A stretch of 64,000 nt of DNA, from assembly GCF_002964605.1 (NCBI RefSeq), contig NZ_PQDH01000003.1, positions 310,001 to 374,000 on the forward strand, read 5' to 3'. This DNA is from Vallitalea okinawensis. GTDB taxonomy: Bacteria; Bacillota; Clostridia; Lachnospirales; PQDH01. The notes under the pieces are model-generated. The model was not told the DNA's origin and ran no database searches. It was given only the letters and a program-made list of their open reading frames with translations. The translations under genes were made by a program, and so were the position numbers. Positions 53,359 through 62,663 of this stretch are shown piece by piece; position 1 is the first letter of the stretch; the number at the start of each line of letters is the position of its first letter.

Positions 53359-54573
53359 TTACTTGTTAATGTAGGCTATTTTAATACCTGCCTGTTTCAT
53401 ATTAGTTGCCATAGCTTCATTCAACTCGTTTAAGCCGTACTCATGAGTAATAAGTTCTTCAATTGGTAAACCAATACCTGTTGCTCTTCTTATAAAATCA
53501 AATGTGATAGGATAATCCGTTACTTTATAAACCCATGAACCTACTACTGTTATTTCCTTATTACAAATATCAAAATGCGGGTTAATACTACAATGACCAT
53601 TGTCAACAAAGAACCCAACTTCACAGAGCCCGCCGCCACGTTTAATGAACTTCCATATGTTCGATGCAGCTGCTGGAACCCCTGTACATTGGAATGCAAA
53701 GTCTGTTCCTCGACCACTGGTTATCTCTTTGATACGACGAGTCACTTCATCATTATCTTTGTAATTCTTAAAATTAACTGTATACTTAGCTCCTAATCGC
53801 TTTGCCATAGCTAAACGTTGTTCATCACCATCTACAGCAATGATGTTTTCAATACCCATGGTTCTTACAACAGCTAGTAACATAAGTCCAATAGGACCGC
53901 AACCTTGAACAAGAACAGATGAATTAAAACTTAAGAGACCAGTTGATTTTGCTCGCTCTACAGCGTGTACAGTGACAGCAGCAGGCTCTATTAAGATTCT
54001 TTGTTTTAGATTCATATCATTAACTTTAAAATATGTAGAGCCTTTACGTATAACTAAGTACTCACCAAACCACCCATTTAAGTGAACATCATCATCTGGA
54101 ATCAAACCATAGATACCAGAATTCTCACACAGGTTGTCTTTTTCTGGCATGTTGAGGCATGCATCACATTCACCACATGGTATGGTACATGTTACAATTT
54201 TATCACCTAGCTGTAACGATTGTCCCATGGTGTCTTTCTTGATGTTCTTTCCTATCTTAACGATTTCACCTGTTCCTTCATGACCTAAGACTACTGGTAT
54301 TAGATCAAAAGGATCATTTTTATACTCATGAACGTCAGTACCACATATTCCACAACCTTCAACTTTAACGAGCATTTCATCATCATTGATTTCTGGTATA
54401 TTAAATGCCTTAACGTCTATTCGTTTCTTATCAACAAGAACAGCTGCCTTTGCCATTTGTGGTACCGCAGAAAACTGATTATTTTTCATGCCAGTGTCTT
54501 GAACTGAATTAACTTTAAGCTCAGATACAACTTGCTTGACTATATCTTCAATATTGATATGACTAATTTCCAA
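53359..54573 (-). CDS. Zinc-dependent (MDR) alcohol dehydrogenase with N-terminal encapsulation-like helix
   Basis: A 404-residue medium-chain dehydrogenase preceded by about 40 extra residues. These begin ISHINIEDIVKQVVSELKV (residues 3-21), near-identical in pattern to the PduP leader, then a linker. The catalytic part has GCGICGTDVHEY, HEGTGEIV and structural-zinc Cys cluster PCGECDACLNMPEKDNLC, plus a Rossmann GCGPIGLML. It probably recycles NADH in the lumen by reducing lactaldehyde to propanediol or propionaldehyde to propanol. The more common PduQ iron-type enzyme is absent. Confidence 0.88.
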   Translation of the reverse strand: MEISHINIEDIVKQVVSELKVNSVQDTGMKNNQFSAVPQMAKAAVLVDKKRIDVKAFNIPEINDDEMLVKVEGCGICGTDVHEYKNDPFDLIPVVLGHEGTGEIVKIGKNIKKDTMGQSLQLGDKIVTCTIPCGECDACLNMPEKDNLCENSGIYGLIPDDDVHLNGWFGEYLVIRKGSTYFKVNDMNLKQRILIEPAAVTVHAVERAKSTGLLSFNSSVLVQGCGPIGLMLLAVVRTMGIENIIAVDGDEQRLAMAKRLGAKYTVNFKNYKDNDEVTRRIKEITSGRGTDFAFQCTGVPAAASNIWKFIKRGGGLCEVGFFVDNGHCSINPHFDICNKEITVVGSWVYKVTDYPITFDFIRRATGIGLPIEELITHEYGLNELNEAMATNMKQAGIKIAYINK

Positions 54574-54609
54574 TCTCAGCGCTCCTTTCTTATTACAGTA
54601 TGGAATCGT

Positions 54610-56013
54610 TTAACGAATACACAAACTTTCCGCCATAACACATCTTCTACTTTTTGTAAATGTTCTTGCAGATGTAAGCCCTTCTCCAGTACGACTGGCT
54701 ATGGTAAATGTACAGTACCCTTCACCACCAAAACCTAAAGCCGCATAAGAAGGTGCATTTTTGACAAAAATGGCTGTATCTACTTGCTGACCAAAACGTG
54801 TAAGATGATCCACATTTTTGGAATGCATATGTGCTGAATGTCGATTACCATGTTCTAACCTTATAGCTATTTCTATCGCCTCATCCACATCTTTAGCTCT
54901 TACAATACCAAGTATAGGCATCATTAATTCTTCTTCAACTAAGATGTGATCTGCACCAGCCTCAAAAATAATACATCTTACTGATTCATCAGCATCAACG
55001 CCAATGGCTCTTAATATCTTCCAAGCGTCTTTACCAACCCATTTTCTATCAATGACATACTTGCCATTTTTATTAACAAGAACAGTCTCAGCCAATTTTT
55101 CAATGAGTTGATCTTCTATTTTATAGCAATCATTTTGCTCCATGTAATACATGAGTTCATCTGCTACTTCACCCACAACAATAACTTCCTTTTCTGCGAT
55201 ACATGGTAAATTATTATCTAGCGTAGCGCCATTAACAATATCAGCTGCTGCCTTCTTTATATCAGCCGTTTCATCTACAACAACTGGAGGATTACCCGCA
55301 CCTGCACCAATGGCTCTCTTCCCGGATGAGAGTACAGCTGTTACAACACCAGGTCCACCAGTGGCAACAAGCAACGGCACCTCAGGGTGTTTAAATAATA
55401 TATCTGCACTCTCAAGAGTTGGCTTTAATATGGATGTAGCTATGTTATCTGGACCACCAACTTCTATTGAGGCTTCGTTAACGAGTTGGACGGCAAAATT
55501 TGATATACCAATAGCACCTGGATGAGGATTAAATACAACAGTATTCCCTCCAGCTAACATACCTATGGCATTACAGATAACAGTTTCACTTGGATTAGTT
55601 GATGGCGTTATTGCCCCTATAACACCAAAGGGTCCTTGTTCGATAAGCGTTAACCCTCGATCACCGGACCAAGCTGTTGTGACTATATCTTCTGTACCTG
55701 GCGTTTTTTCTGCAACTAATTGATGTTTAATAATTTTATCACCGATACGACCCATACCAGTTTCCATGACACCTAACTCAGCCATCTTGGTTGCATTCTG
55801 GATGGTTTTTTTACGGATATTTGCTATGATTTTTTCTCGGAACTCCATTGGCATACGATGCAGTATCTTCTGTGTACGGATACTTGCTGCTATGGCACTA
55901 TCAATATTATGGTAAATACCAGTCTCTTCTTGTATAGACCTACTTGGTGTATCTGACAATTGGTTTAAAACTTGTTTAACAATATTCTGTACATCTACAT
56001 CTGTTATTGCCAT
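54610..56013 (-). CDS. pduP: CoA-acylating propionaldehyde dehydrogenase PduP
   Basis: Oxidises propionaldehyde to propionyl-CoA with NAD+. A 467-residue enzyme with an N-terminal amphipathic helix DVDVQNIVKQVLNQLSD (residues 5-21) that is a typical encapsulation peptide, an Ser/Thr-rich linker, then the dehydrogenase with GPFGVIGAITPSTNPSE and the catalytic-cysteine strand TLDNNLPCIAEKEV. GGGAGG precedes the ATG. Its start overlaps the pduO stop by one base. Confidence 0.94.
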   Translation of the reverse strand: MAITDVDVQNIVKQVLNQLSDTPSRSIQEETGIYHNIDSAIAASIRTQKILHRMPMEFREKIIANIRKKTIQNATKMAELGVMETGMGRIGDKIIKHQLVAEKTPGTEDIVTTAWSGDRGLTLIEQGPFGVIGAITPSTNPSETVICNAIGMLAGGNTVVFNPHPGAIGISNFAVQLVNEASIEVGGPDNIATSILKPTLESADILFKHPEVPLLVATGGPGVVTAVLSSGKRAIGAGAGNPPVVVDETADIKKAAADIVNGATLDNNLPCIAEKEVIVVGEVADELMYYMEQNDCYKIEDQLIEKLAETVLVNKNGKYVIDRKWVGKDAWKILRAIGVDADESVRCIIFEAGADHILVEEELMMPILGIVRAKDVDEAIEIAIRLEHGNRHSAHMHSKNVDHLTRFGQQVDTAIFVKNAPSYAALGFGGEGYCTFTIASRTGEGLTSARTFTKSRRCVMAESLCIR

Positions 56014-56987
56014 TAAATCCCTCCTTCCTTAAATACTCTAGCTCCTAACTCTGCTAGTTCAATATCTTGGTGTGCTGAACCGCCACTTACTCCAATCCCC
56101 CCTACTAATTCATTACCTTGAAATAATGGAATACCTCCACCAAAGTTAACAATTCTACCATTATTAGAAAATTGAATCCCATAGAGTGGTTGCTTAGGAT
56201 TGGATAGTTCACCAAGTTTTTCTGTAGACATTTTAACGGCTACTGCTGTAAAAGCTTTATTTACTGCTAATTCAAAACTTGCTATCAATGCATGATCCAT
56301 AGAATGAACTGCAATGGTATGCCCTGCTGAATTAGAGACAGCAATGACAACAGGAATACCTCTTTTCTCTGCTTCATATTCTACTATTCTTATAAGCTCA
56401 GTGGCTTTATTAAGATTGAGTACATGTTGTTTCACGAGTTTAACCTCTCGATTACTCAGTTGTTGCTTGACCTTTTCCTCTACCTCTTCTATAAAATCGT
56501 TATATCTAGCCATTGTATATAAGAGATCTGATAGACGGTTAATAAACTGCTTTATTCTATCCGATATCTCATCATTTTGATCCACCTCATAAAGCTGTCT
56601 TTCAGCACGTCTAGCTACGGTTCTGGCCAAGTCGAGAAATGCCGACTTTTGGTAATCACCAGGCGTAATAAAGGTTTCATGTTTTAAAGAACGATTTTGA
56701 TAGTTATCGATAGCATTCTCAATTCTTTTCACATGGACCATCGTGATCTTACCTATGGAAGTTTCATGTTTTGCTATTTCTCCCATAACGAGAACTAATT
56801 GTTCTTGGATGAGCTTAATTTCTTTTTTCATGTTCTCATCTGTTAAATGGCTTCTTGCAACACCCAGAGCAGAAGTCAGTTCATCAATATCTCCTAGAAG
56901 TCTTATGTGGGCTTGATTTTTACTTAATCTTTCACCATTCCATAAACTCGTTTGACCTTTATCTCCAGATCTTGTATATACTTTCAT
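56013..56987 (-). CDS. pduO: Cobalamin adenosyltransferase PduO (two-domain)
   Basis: Makes adenosylcobalamin for the diol dehydratase. Residues 1-180 are the PduO-type Co(I)rrinoid adenosyltransferase (TRSGDKGQTSLWNGERLSK; FITPGDYQKSAFLDLARTVARRAER), and residues about 190-324 are the GlcG/HbpS-like PduO C-terminal domain (GIPVVIAVSNSAGH; GGGIPLFQGNELVGGIGVSGG). AGGTGAT precedes the ATG. Presence shows the operon is built for B12 rather than glycyl-radical chemistry. Confidence 0.94.
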   Translation of the reverse strand: MKVYTRSGDKGQTSLWNGERLSKNQAHIRLLGDIDELTSALGVARSHLTDENMKKEIKLIQEQLVLVMGEIAKHETSIGKITMVHVKRIENAIDNYQNRSLKHETFITPGDYQKSAFLDLARTVARRAERQLYEVDQNDEISDRIKQFINRLSDLLYTMARYNDFIEEVEEKVKQQLSNREVKLVKQHVLNLNKATELIRIVEYEAEKRGIPVVIAVSNSAGHTIAVHSMDHALIASFELAVNKAFTAVAVKMSTEKLGELSNPKQPLYGIQFSNNGRIVNFGGGIPLFQGNELVGGIGVSGGSAHQDIELAELGARVFKEGGI

Positions 56988-56997
56988 CCTATCACCT

Positions 56998-57315
56998 TCA
57001 TTTCAAGGGAAGTCCTTTAGCGTATCTAGCAGCATTACATCCAATTAGCCTTGCTTCTTTCAACTCTGCATTAGGAACTTTTATGAGCGGGTCACTTATC
57101 TTATCAACAGAAAGATTAATTTCTTTATATCTTATACCTATCCCAATTCCTAATAATGAGTTCCTAGAAGCCTCACTAGCAAGTGCTTCACAGTTTAGTC
57201 CTTCATATTTTAATACTTCATAATAGACACTTTCTTCTTCAATCCCTGCCTTTACTTCTCTTAAAAGCCTAGTATCTTTATCATAATAGATTATAATGAC
57301 TGGTTGCTTATTCAT
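56998..57315 (-). CDS. pduH: Diol dehydratase reactivase small subunit PduH
   Basis: A 105-residue small partner of PduG that exchanges damaged cobalamin. PVIIIYYDKDTRLLREVKAG at the N-terminus and LIGCNAARYAKGLPLK at the C-terminus are typical. The ATG at 57315 with AGAGGA upstream is preferred over an earlier in-frame start inside pduG. It follows the pduG stop with a single-base gap. Confidence 0.9.
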   Translation of the reverse strand: MNKQPVIIIYYDKDTRLLREVKAGIEEESVYYEVLKYEGLNCEALASEASRNSLLGIGIGIRYKEINLSVDKISDPLIKVPNAELKEARLIGCNAARYAKGLPLK

Positions 57316-57316
57316 A

Positions 57317-59134
57317 TTATTCCTCTTCACTATCATTCTTATAGGACAGAACTAATCCTGTAGCAACAGCATTTCTTGGTCCACATCTTCCACGAATGTT
57401 GCCACTACCGACCACATATCCTTTTGATGATAAAGCTTCTAAAATTAATCCAGGGATTTCAAAATCCAAAGTTGATCCACCAACTAAGACAATATGATGT
57501 GGCTGTAAATCTTCTTGAACTAACTTTTTGAGTCCTCTTAGTACATTGGTAATGAAGACCTTCTTTTTAGCTTCCTTTCGAATGTGGATTATTTTATCCA
57601 TCGTTAAGGATTGATTGATTGGTATCATATTGTTTTCTTCAAGTACAACCAACTTACCAAATAAATGAGGTGAAAAGGGGTGATCAAAGAACTTAACTGT
57701 GCCATTTTCTAGTCGTATATGAAATAAACTTTCCACTTTTGCAACAGGATATCTTTTGATATTTTCAGCCAGATATAAATCTCCTAAACCCAATTCTGAG
57801 TTGATTAGCATGGTTACCATTTGTCCTGCACCAGCAAAGTGCTCTGAAAGAACTTTACCTTCTTGATTTAAATACGCAATATCTGTTGACCCTCCACCAA
57901 GATCTAATATTGTTTGTGGAAGACCAGTTCCAGGTGTCGTCAATGCACCTATTGATGCCATAACGGCTTCAATACCAGCTACTTCTGTATGAATACCCGT
58001 GGTTTCTTTTATTGCCGTAGCTATCTGTTCCATGGGTAAATAATCGGTTTTTACCATTGCAGCCATAGCGACTGCTTTTTCCATGGCTACTTCCCCAGCT
58101 ATACCACCCTGAACTGTTATTGGAAGAATAGTATCTAAAGCTAATAAATCTTTTACATGGATATCTTTAACCTTTTTATTAGTCAACTTTGCCATACCTG
58201 ATTTCATACGACTGAACATGTTGCCTACATTGGTATTCTCTTCGCCATTAACATCTAAGAGCTCGTTGAGTCCATTAACTGCTTCCATGATCATTTCTGC
58301 ACCATGGTCCACATCAATGACGCTACTTTTATTTTCAGTCATAAGACGAATCTTTCCAGCTGGTATGCTACGTTCTGCTACCTTTCCTTCTGGTGTTCGT
58401 ATAACAACAGCAGAGCGATTACCAACTAAACTTTTTGCAATAGGGATAATCAACCTTGTTGCTTCCTGATCCAACTTAAAGATAGTTGCTATACCGTAAG
58501 GATTGGATAACATCTTAATAGTACGTTCTTCTGTTGCTACTTCAATGGCACCTAGCATGTTAATAGGAATTTTGTGAAGCCCTTTAACTTCATCAATAAT
58601 AGGTATCATATGTGTTAGCCGATTAGATACTAAAACGGCTTCATCATTTTTTAAGATAGCCCCGTTAATTCTATAGCCCTTTTTAGTAAGATCATTGATC
58701 TTACATGCAACTTTCTCATAATCCATTTCATTAACTAGAACCAGATAATCTCTATCTATGGCACTCTTATCAAGATCCAGAATATCCACTGTATAGCCAA
58801 CAGCTAATCCAACTCCTGCAGGTGTATCTGGATTATGACCAACCATGGTCGATTCTGTTATGACTGTTTCAGTTATCGTCTCCATTGCAGAATCTCCTAT
58901 AACAGGTGCCGCTTCGTTTAACCGAATAACATCTAAATCTTCTGTTTTTAAGTTTAATTGATGAAGAACTTTTTTTAAGGCATGCAAAACTCCGTGAACA
59001 TTTTCCAATGTTCCCTTGGTTCCAGTTGTCTTTACTTCAGAACTACCTAAGAACTGAAGTTCCTTATTCCTATAAGAACCTAAACAAATCTCTGTTGTAG
59101 AATTTCCTATATCAACACCTGCAATAATAGCCAT
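57317..59134 (-). CDS. pduG: Diol dehydratase reactivase large subunit PduG
   Basis: ATP-dependent chaperone that swaps inactivated cobalamin out of the dehydratase. A 605-residue, actin-fold protein with N-terminal IIAGVDIGNSTTEICLG (phosphate-1 motif), LNEAAPVIGDSAMETITETV and the second phosphate motif ILDLGGGSTDIAYL near residue 415. The ATG at 59134 is chosen; a GTG upstream lies in the AGGTGAT ribosome site. Length is close to the 610 of Salmonella PduG. Confidence 0.94.
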   Translation of the reverse strand: MAIIAGVDIGNSTTEICLGSYRNKELQFLGSSEVKTTGTKGTLENVHGVLHALKKVLHQLNLKTEDLDVIRLNEAAPVIGDSAMETITETVITESTMVGHNPDTPAGVGLAVGYTVDILDLDKSAIDRDYLVLVNEMDYEKVACKINDLTKKGYRINGAILKNDEAVLVSNRLTHMIPIIDEVKGLHKIPINMLGAIEVATEERTIKMLSNPYGIATIFKLDQEATRLIIPIAKSLVGNRSAVVIRTPEGKVAERSIPAGKIRLMTENKSSVIDVDHGAEMIMEAVNGLNELLDVNGEENTNVGNMFSRMKSGMAKLTNKKVKDIHVKDLLALDTILPITVQGGIAGEVAMEKAVAMAAMVKTDYLPMEQIATAIKETTGIHTEVAGIEAVMASIGALTTPGTGLPQTILDLGGGSTDIAYLNQEGKVLSEHFAGAGQMVTMLINSELGLGDLYLAENIKRYPVAKVESLFHIRLENGTVKFFDHPFSPHLFGKLVVLEENNMIPINQSLTMDKIIHIRKEAKKKVFITNVLRGLKKLVQEDLQPHHIVLVGGSTLDFEIPGLILEALSSKGYVVGSGNIRGRCGPRNAVATGLVLSYKNDSEEE

Positions 59135-59143
59135 ATTGATCAC

Positions 59144-59542
59144 CTACGCCATCAAAATTCCTCTACGCTCATAAACCTCTGCCGCCTCCCTCACCAGCAT
59201 AGCTGTTTCAAAAGCCATGTATTTTGTTTCAAGATGTACAGCATAATCCATGAGTTCTTTTTTTGTTGATCGATTGGGTCTAAGTTTGTTGTATATTTCT
59301 AATATCAACTGATCATTTACTTCTACAAGTTCGCCAGCTCTAGTGAAATTTCTAGCCATCTGCTTCTTACCGTGATCTTTGGCAACTTCTCCCTGCATTT
59401 TCAAGGTATCCTTAGAAATTTTAATATCTTCAGCTGTGACCGTTCCAGCTAAAACATCTTCAATGTATACTTCAGAAAGTCTTTTACCTGTTCTCGACGT
59501 TAATGTATCAGTATGGTTTTCAGATAAAGGATATTTAATCAT
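59144..59542 (-). CDS. pduE: Propanediol dehydratase small subunit PduE
   Basis: A 132-residue gamma subunit. KYPLSENHTDTLTSRTGKRL at the start and NFTRAGELVEVNDQLILEIYN in the middle are conserved with PduE. It shortens the Salmonella protein by about 40 residues at the N-terminus. Its start overlaps the pduD stop by 4 bases. Confidence 0.92.
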   Translation of the reverse strand: MIKYPLSENHTDTLTSRTGKRLSEVYIEDVLAGTVTAEDIKISKDTLKMQGEVAKDHGKKQMARNFTRAGELVEVNDQLILEIYNKLRPNRSTKKELMDYAVHLETKYMAFETAMLVREAAEVYERRGILMA

Positions 59543-60150
59543 AATATTTCCTCCTGAGTTGAGCCAGCATTTTTACGTACAAGTTCTGTTTCTTTGGTGT
59601 GCATTAATGCAGCTTTTACTTGATATTTCGCACGCACCATATGGTCGTTTTCAGTTGGAATAGGTTTCACGTTGATCCCTTTAGCATAACGGGCAGCATT
59701 TTTTCCGATGGCACGATAAGTCTCGAGTGATAATAGAGGTGCTTGCGGGAATAATTCAAGATTTGTTAATGGATAGAGGTCCTTTTGATGAATAATCGTC
59801 GTTCCCTTTGATTGTATACCTATACCTATTCCAGAACCACTCAGTACAGCTGCTTCTTTACCAATAAAGCTTACATCAGAAGTCTTATGAACTCTTATCA
59901 CTCTAGGTACCATACCTTCTTCTTCTATGCCTGCCATGATTTCTTTAATCACTTGTGAAAGGGGTAATCCATTGATGGTCTTGTTGATGGTCTTAAGAAA
60001 TGCTGGACCAAGACCAATGACTACTTCCTTAGGATCTTTCCCCTTGATCGCCTTCTTCTCGGTAGAAAGATCATCCAAACTTTCTATCTTCTTAAGCTCT
60101 TGTACTACAAGCTCTGTGATTTGTTCTATTAATTGATTGGATATTTCCAC
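59539..60150 (-). CDS. pduD: Propanediol dehydratase medium subunit PduD with N-terminal targeting helix
   Basis: A 203-residue beta subunit. Residues 2-24 (SNQLIEQITELVVQELKK within) form an amphipathic helix like the known PduD encapsulation peptide. The remaining domain has EVVIGLGPAFLKTINKTI and GSGIGIGIQSKGTTIIHQKD, binding the cobalamin upper face with PduC. A GGTGG-type site precedes the ATG. It follows pduC by 12 bases and overlaps pduE. Confidence 0.92.
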   Translation of the reverse strand: MEISNQLIEQITELVVQELKKIESLDDLSTEKKAIKGKDPKEVVIGLGPAFLKTINKTINGLPLSQVIKEIMAGIEEEGMVPRVIRVHKTSDVSFIGKEAAVLSGSGIGIGIQSKGTTIIHQKDLYPLTNLELFPQAPLLSLETYRAIGKNAARYAKGINVKPIPTENDHMVRAKYQVKAALMHTKETELVRKNAGSTQEEIL

Positions 60151-60162
60151 TTATTCACCACC

Positions 60163-61827
60163 TCACAGTTCATCAACTTCGATGATATGTGGAATGTCTT
60201 TGATTTCTTCCCAACGTTCTTTAGAAATACGGTATCCTGTACCTGGTCCACTGTAATCATTAGGTTGATTAATGGCACTTATAACATGAAATTCTTTATT
60301 GAGTATGGCAGAAGTCTGTAAATAGTCACCAGAAATTCTTTGCTTTAGCATATTTAAAACATTCTCGGCGACTCCTTTAAAACCTGAACGGTATAATGCT
60401 TTAACAATATCAATTCCTGTAATGCCTCTTTGCAATAACTCTTCAGCATTTGCAATATCCATCACTACATCTCTGTCGGGCATATCGTCAGAGCCATGAG
60501 CATATGTAGCCGCTTCAACTTCTGCATCTGTCACAATCCCTAGACTTAGTTCTTTAAAGACAGCTTGAACAGCTTTTGCTGCTTTATTCCTAACTTTAAT
60601 GACTTCTTCTTCTTTAACAGGTTTTAACCCTCCATCAACCATTAAGTCCCTTTGAAGGATATTGTACAGATCAAAATCTTCAGCATCAAAATTTGATCCT
60701 GCAAACATATTGTCATAATTGGGTGTACCACTATAACCAGAGAAAATAAAGTCTGTTCCTGGTAAAAACTGCATCATGGTTCTGGCAGTCCGTCGCATAT
60801 CTGAGTGAGTGAAGCTTTGATCATTTGAAGATGCTACTTCTAGATCTAACATTGCTGCTGTTAAGTTTTCTGCCAAAACACCTCGAATACCACTTGGAAC
60901 AGAAGCAGGAATACCGATACAACTTACCGAACCATTTTGTAGACCTTGGACACCAGCACCTTTTGTTAGCATGATGCATCGTACCTCTAAGTACAACATG
61001 GACTTACCTTCTGCATTCCCCATAAGTACTTCTGATCCAGAACCTGAAGTAAATCGCATCTTCAGACCTCGTGATGCATAAGCTGAAGCTAAAAATGCTT
61101 TTGAGTAAGGTGTATCATCACCATCTATGAAAACATTTTCTGTACCGTACACGGAAATGGTTTCAGCATAGGTTGTAAACCCTCTTATTCCTAAATCCAA
61201 TTCTACAGCTTCTTCAACAGAACATTGGGTTAACACTCCCGGGCGACCCACTTGGGCTCCAATTAACAATGCAATAGCATTAAAGGGTGCATATCTAGCA
61301 ACAGCTACGGTTGTTTCTTCTTCGGCAAATCCTCTAAGCGCTCCTTCAGCTGCATCAGCTGCAATTTGTACAGGATTATCTCTTTTATTGGTTATATGGG
61401 CTTGATTGGCTGGAATCTTTCTTGCACGCATCTTTTGCATCGCCATCATCATTTCTACCACATTTAAATGATTAAGAACCTCAACGATCTTAGCTGGTGT
61501 TAAGCCACTAACAATATGTAAGATTTCTTGTCGACTAACATGAATATCCGTCAACATTCTTGCGATATCCAAACTACCCATTGCCATCATTTCCTCAGCA
61601 CTTGAAAGATCAATGGCGTAATCTGCTATGAACTGATCAATAAAATCGAAATCTTCACGTTTAGTTCCATCTAGCTCTATAACTTTATTGTCTCTAATTT
61701 TGATTGATGGTCTAGGATCATGGGGACTGGACATGGCTACAAAACCTTTATCAGCCCATTCTTTAATGTAACCATCCTGATTTTCAGGACGTTTATCAAG
61801 TATTTCAAACCTTTTAGAGCGTTTCAT
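60163..61827 (-). CDS. pduC: Coenzyme B12-dependent propanediol dehydratase large subunit PduC
   Basis: Converts 1,2-propanediol to propionaldehyde by a radical mechanism. The 554-residue protein begins MKRSKRFEILDKRPENQDGY, the same length and sequence type as Salmonella PduC. Conserved blocks include ETTVAVARYAPFNAIALL, GSGSEVLMGNAEGKSML and SNDQSFTHSDMRRTARTM. The ATG at 61827 aligns with the family start; a GTG three codons before is less likely. It follows the aldolase gene by 19 bases. Confidence 0.95.
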   Translation of the reverse strand: MKRSKRFEILDKRPENQDGYIKEWADKGFVAMSSPHDPRPSIKIRDNKVIELDGTKREDFDFIDQFIADYAIDLSSAEEMMAMGSLDIARMLTDIHVSRQEILHIVSGLTPAKIVEVLNHLNVVEMMMAMQKMRARKIPANQAHITNKRDNPVQIAADAAEGALRGFAEEETTVAVARYAPFNAIALLIGAQVGRPGVLTQCSVEEAVELDLGIRGFTTYAETISVYGTENVFIDGDDTPYSKAFLASAYASRGLKMRFTSGSGSEVLMGNAEGKSMLYLEVRCIMLTKGAGVQGLQNGSVSCIGIPASVPSGIRGVLAENLTAAMLDLEVASSNDQSFTHSDMRRTARTMMQFLPGTDFIFSGYSGTPNYDNMFAGSNFDAEDFDLYNILQRDLMVDGGLKPVKEEEVIKVRNKAAKAVQAVFKELSLGIVTDAEVEAATYAHGSDDMPDRDVVMDIANAEELLQRGITGIDIVKALYRSGFKGVAENVLNMLKQRISGDYLQTSAILNKEFHVISAINQPNDYSGPGTGYRISKERWEEIKDIPHIIEVDEL

Positions 61828-61846
61828 ATCATTCACTCTCCATAGA

Positions 61847-62632
61847 TTACTTCATTTGCTCAATAACTCTTCTTGTAACTTCACTTACAATCTGACTAAT
61901 ATCTGCCTCTTGACTTGTTACTGCGGCTTTCTGTGGTTCAGTGCTACAAGCACCACCATAACAACGCATACCAGGATGTACTTCAGTTAATCCATAATTT
62001 TTTCTAAGATCAATCAATCTTTTAACTTGATTTTCAGGTAACTCATTAGGTCCACCAATTTGTTTTGAGATGGCTAATAACTTCGCATAAAACTCCAAAC
62101 CTTCCATTTTGAAGTAAGCACCCATCAAAGAATCTCCCCAGCTTAATGCACCATGATTTTCAAGTAATACCGCATTATAATTATCAAGGTATTTTTCAAC
62201 TGCATCTGGAATCTCTTCTGTAGATGGTGTACCGTATTCAGCTATAGGTACGCATCCTAATGAAATAACAGCTTCTGGCATGATAGGTTGAACAAGTGGT
62301 ATACCAGCAATAGCAAAACTTGTCGCATATGGCGGATGAGCATGTACCACAGATTTGACATCTTTACGTTGTTTATAAACACGTAAATGCATTTTTACTT
62401 CTGATGAAGGTTTATGACCACCAGATGCTGATAAGACTTTGCCATCAAGATCTACTTTACAGATCATATCCGGTGTCATGAATCCTTTTGATACACCTGT
62501 AGGTGTACAGAGTACTTCGTTTTCACTAATTCTAACAGAGATATTACCATCATTAGCAGCAACAAAGCCATTTTGATAAACTCTTCTACCTATTTCACAA
62601 ATTTCTTTTTTTATATCGTATTCTCCAAACAT
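61847..62632 (-). CDS. fucA: Class II deoxysugar-phosphate aldolase (FucA/RhaD type) with C-terminal encapsulation-like helix
   Basis: Splits L-fuculose 1-phosphate (or L-rhamnulose 1-phosphate) into DHAP and lactaldehyde. Residues 1-215 form the class II fold with NDGNISVRISENEVLCTPTG, zinc ligands in VHAHPPYATSFA (HAH) and ENHGALSWG. After a Cys-containing linker, the last 20 residues hold ADISQIVSEVTRRVIEQM, an amphipathic helix like BMC encapsulation peptides. AGGAGGT precedes the ATG. First gene of the metabolosome operon, so lactaldehyde would be released in or beside the shell. Fuculose versus rhamnulose cannot be told apart by eye. Confidence 0.9.
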   Translation of the reverse strand: MFGEYDIKKEICEIGRRVYQNGFVAANDGNISVRISENEVLCTPTGVSKGFMTPDMICKVDLDGKVLSASGGHKPSSEVKMHLRVYKQRKDVKSVVHAHPPYATSFAIAGIPLVQPIMPEAVISLGCVPIAEYGTPSTEEIPDAVEKYLDNYNAVLLENHGALSWGDSLMGAYFKMEGLEFYAKLLAISKQIGGPNELPENQVKRLIDLRKNYGLTEVHPGMRCYGGACSTEPQKAAVTSQEADISQIVSEVTRRVIEQMK

Positions 62633-62663
62633 TATGTACCTCCTAAATTTGAATGTTGTGGTT

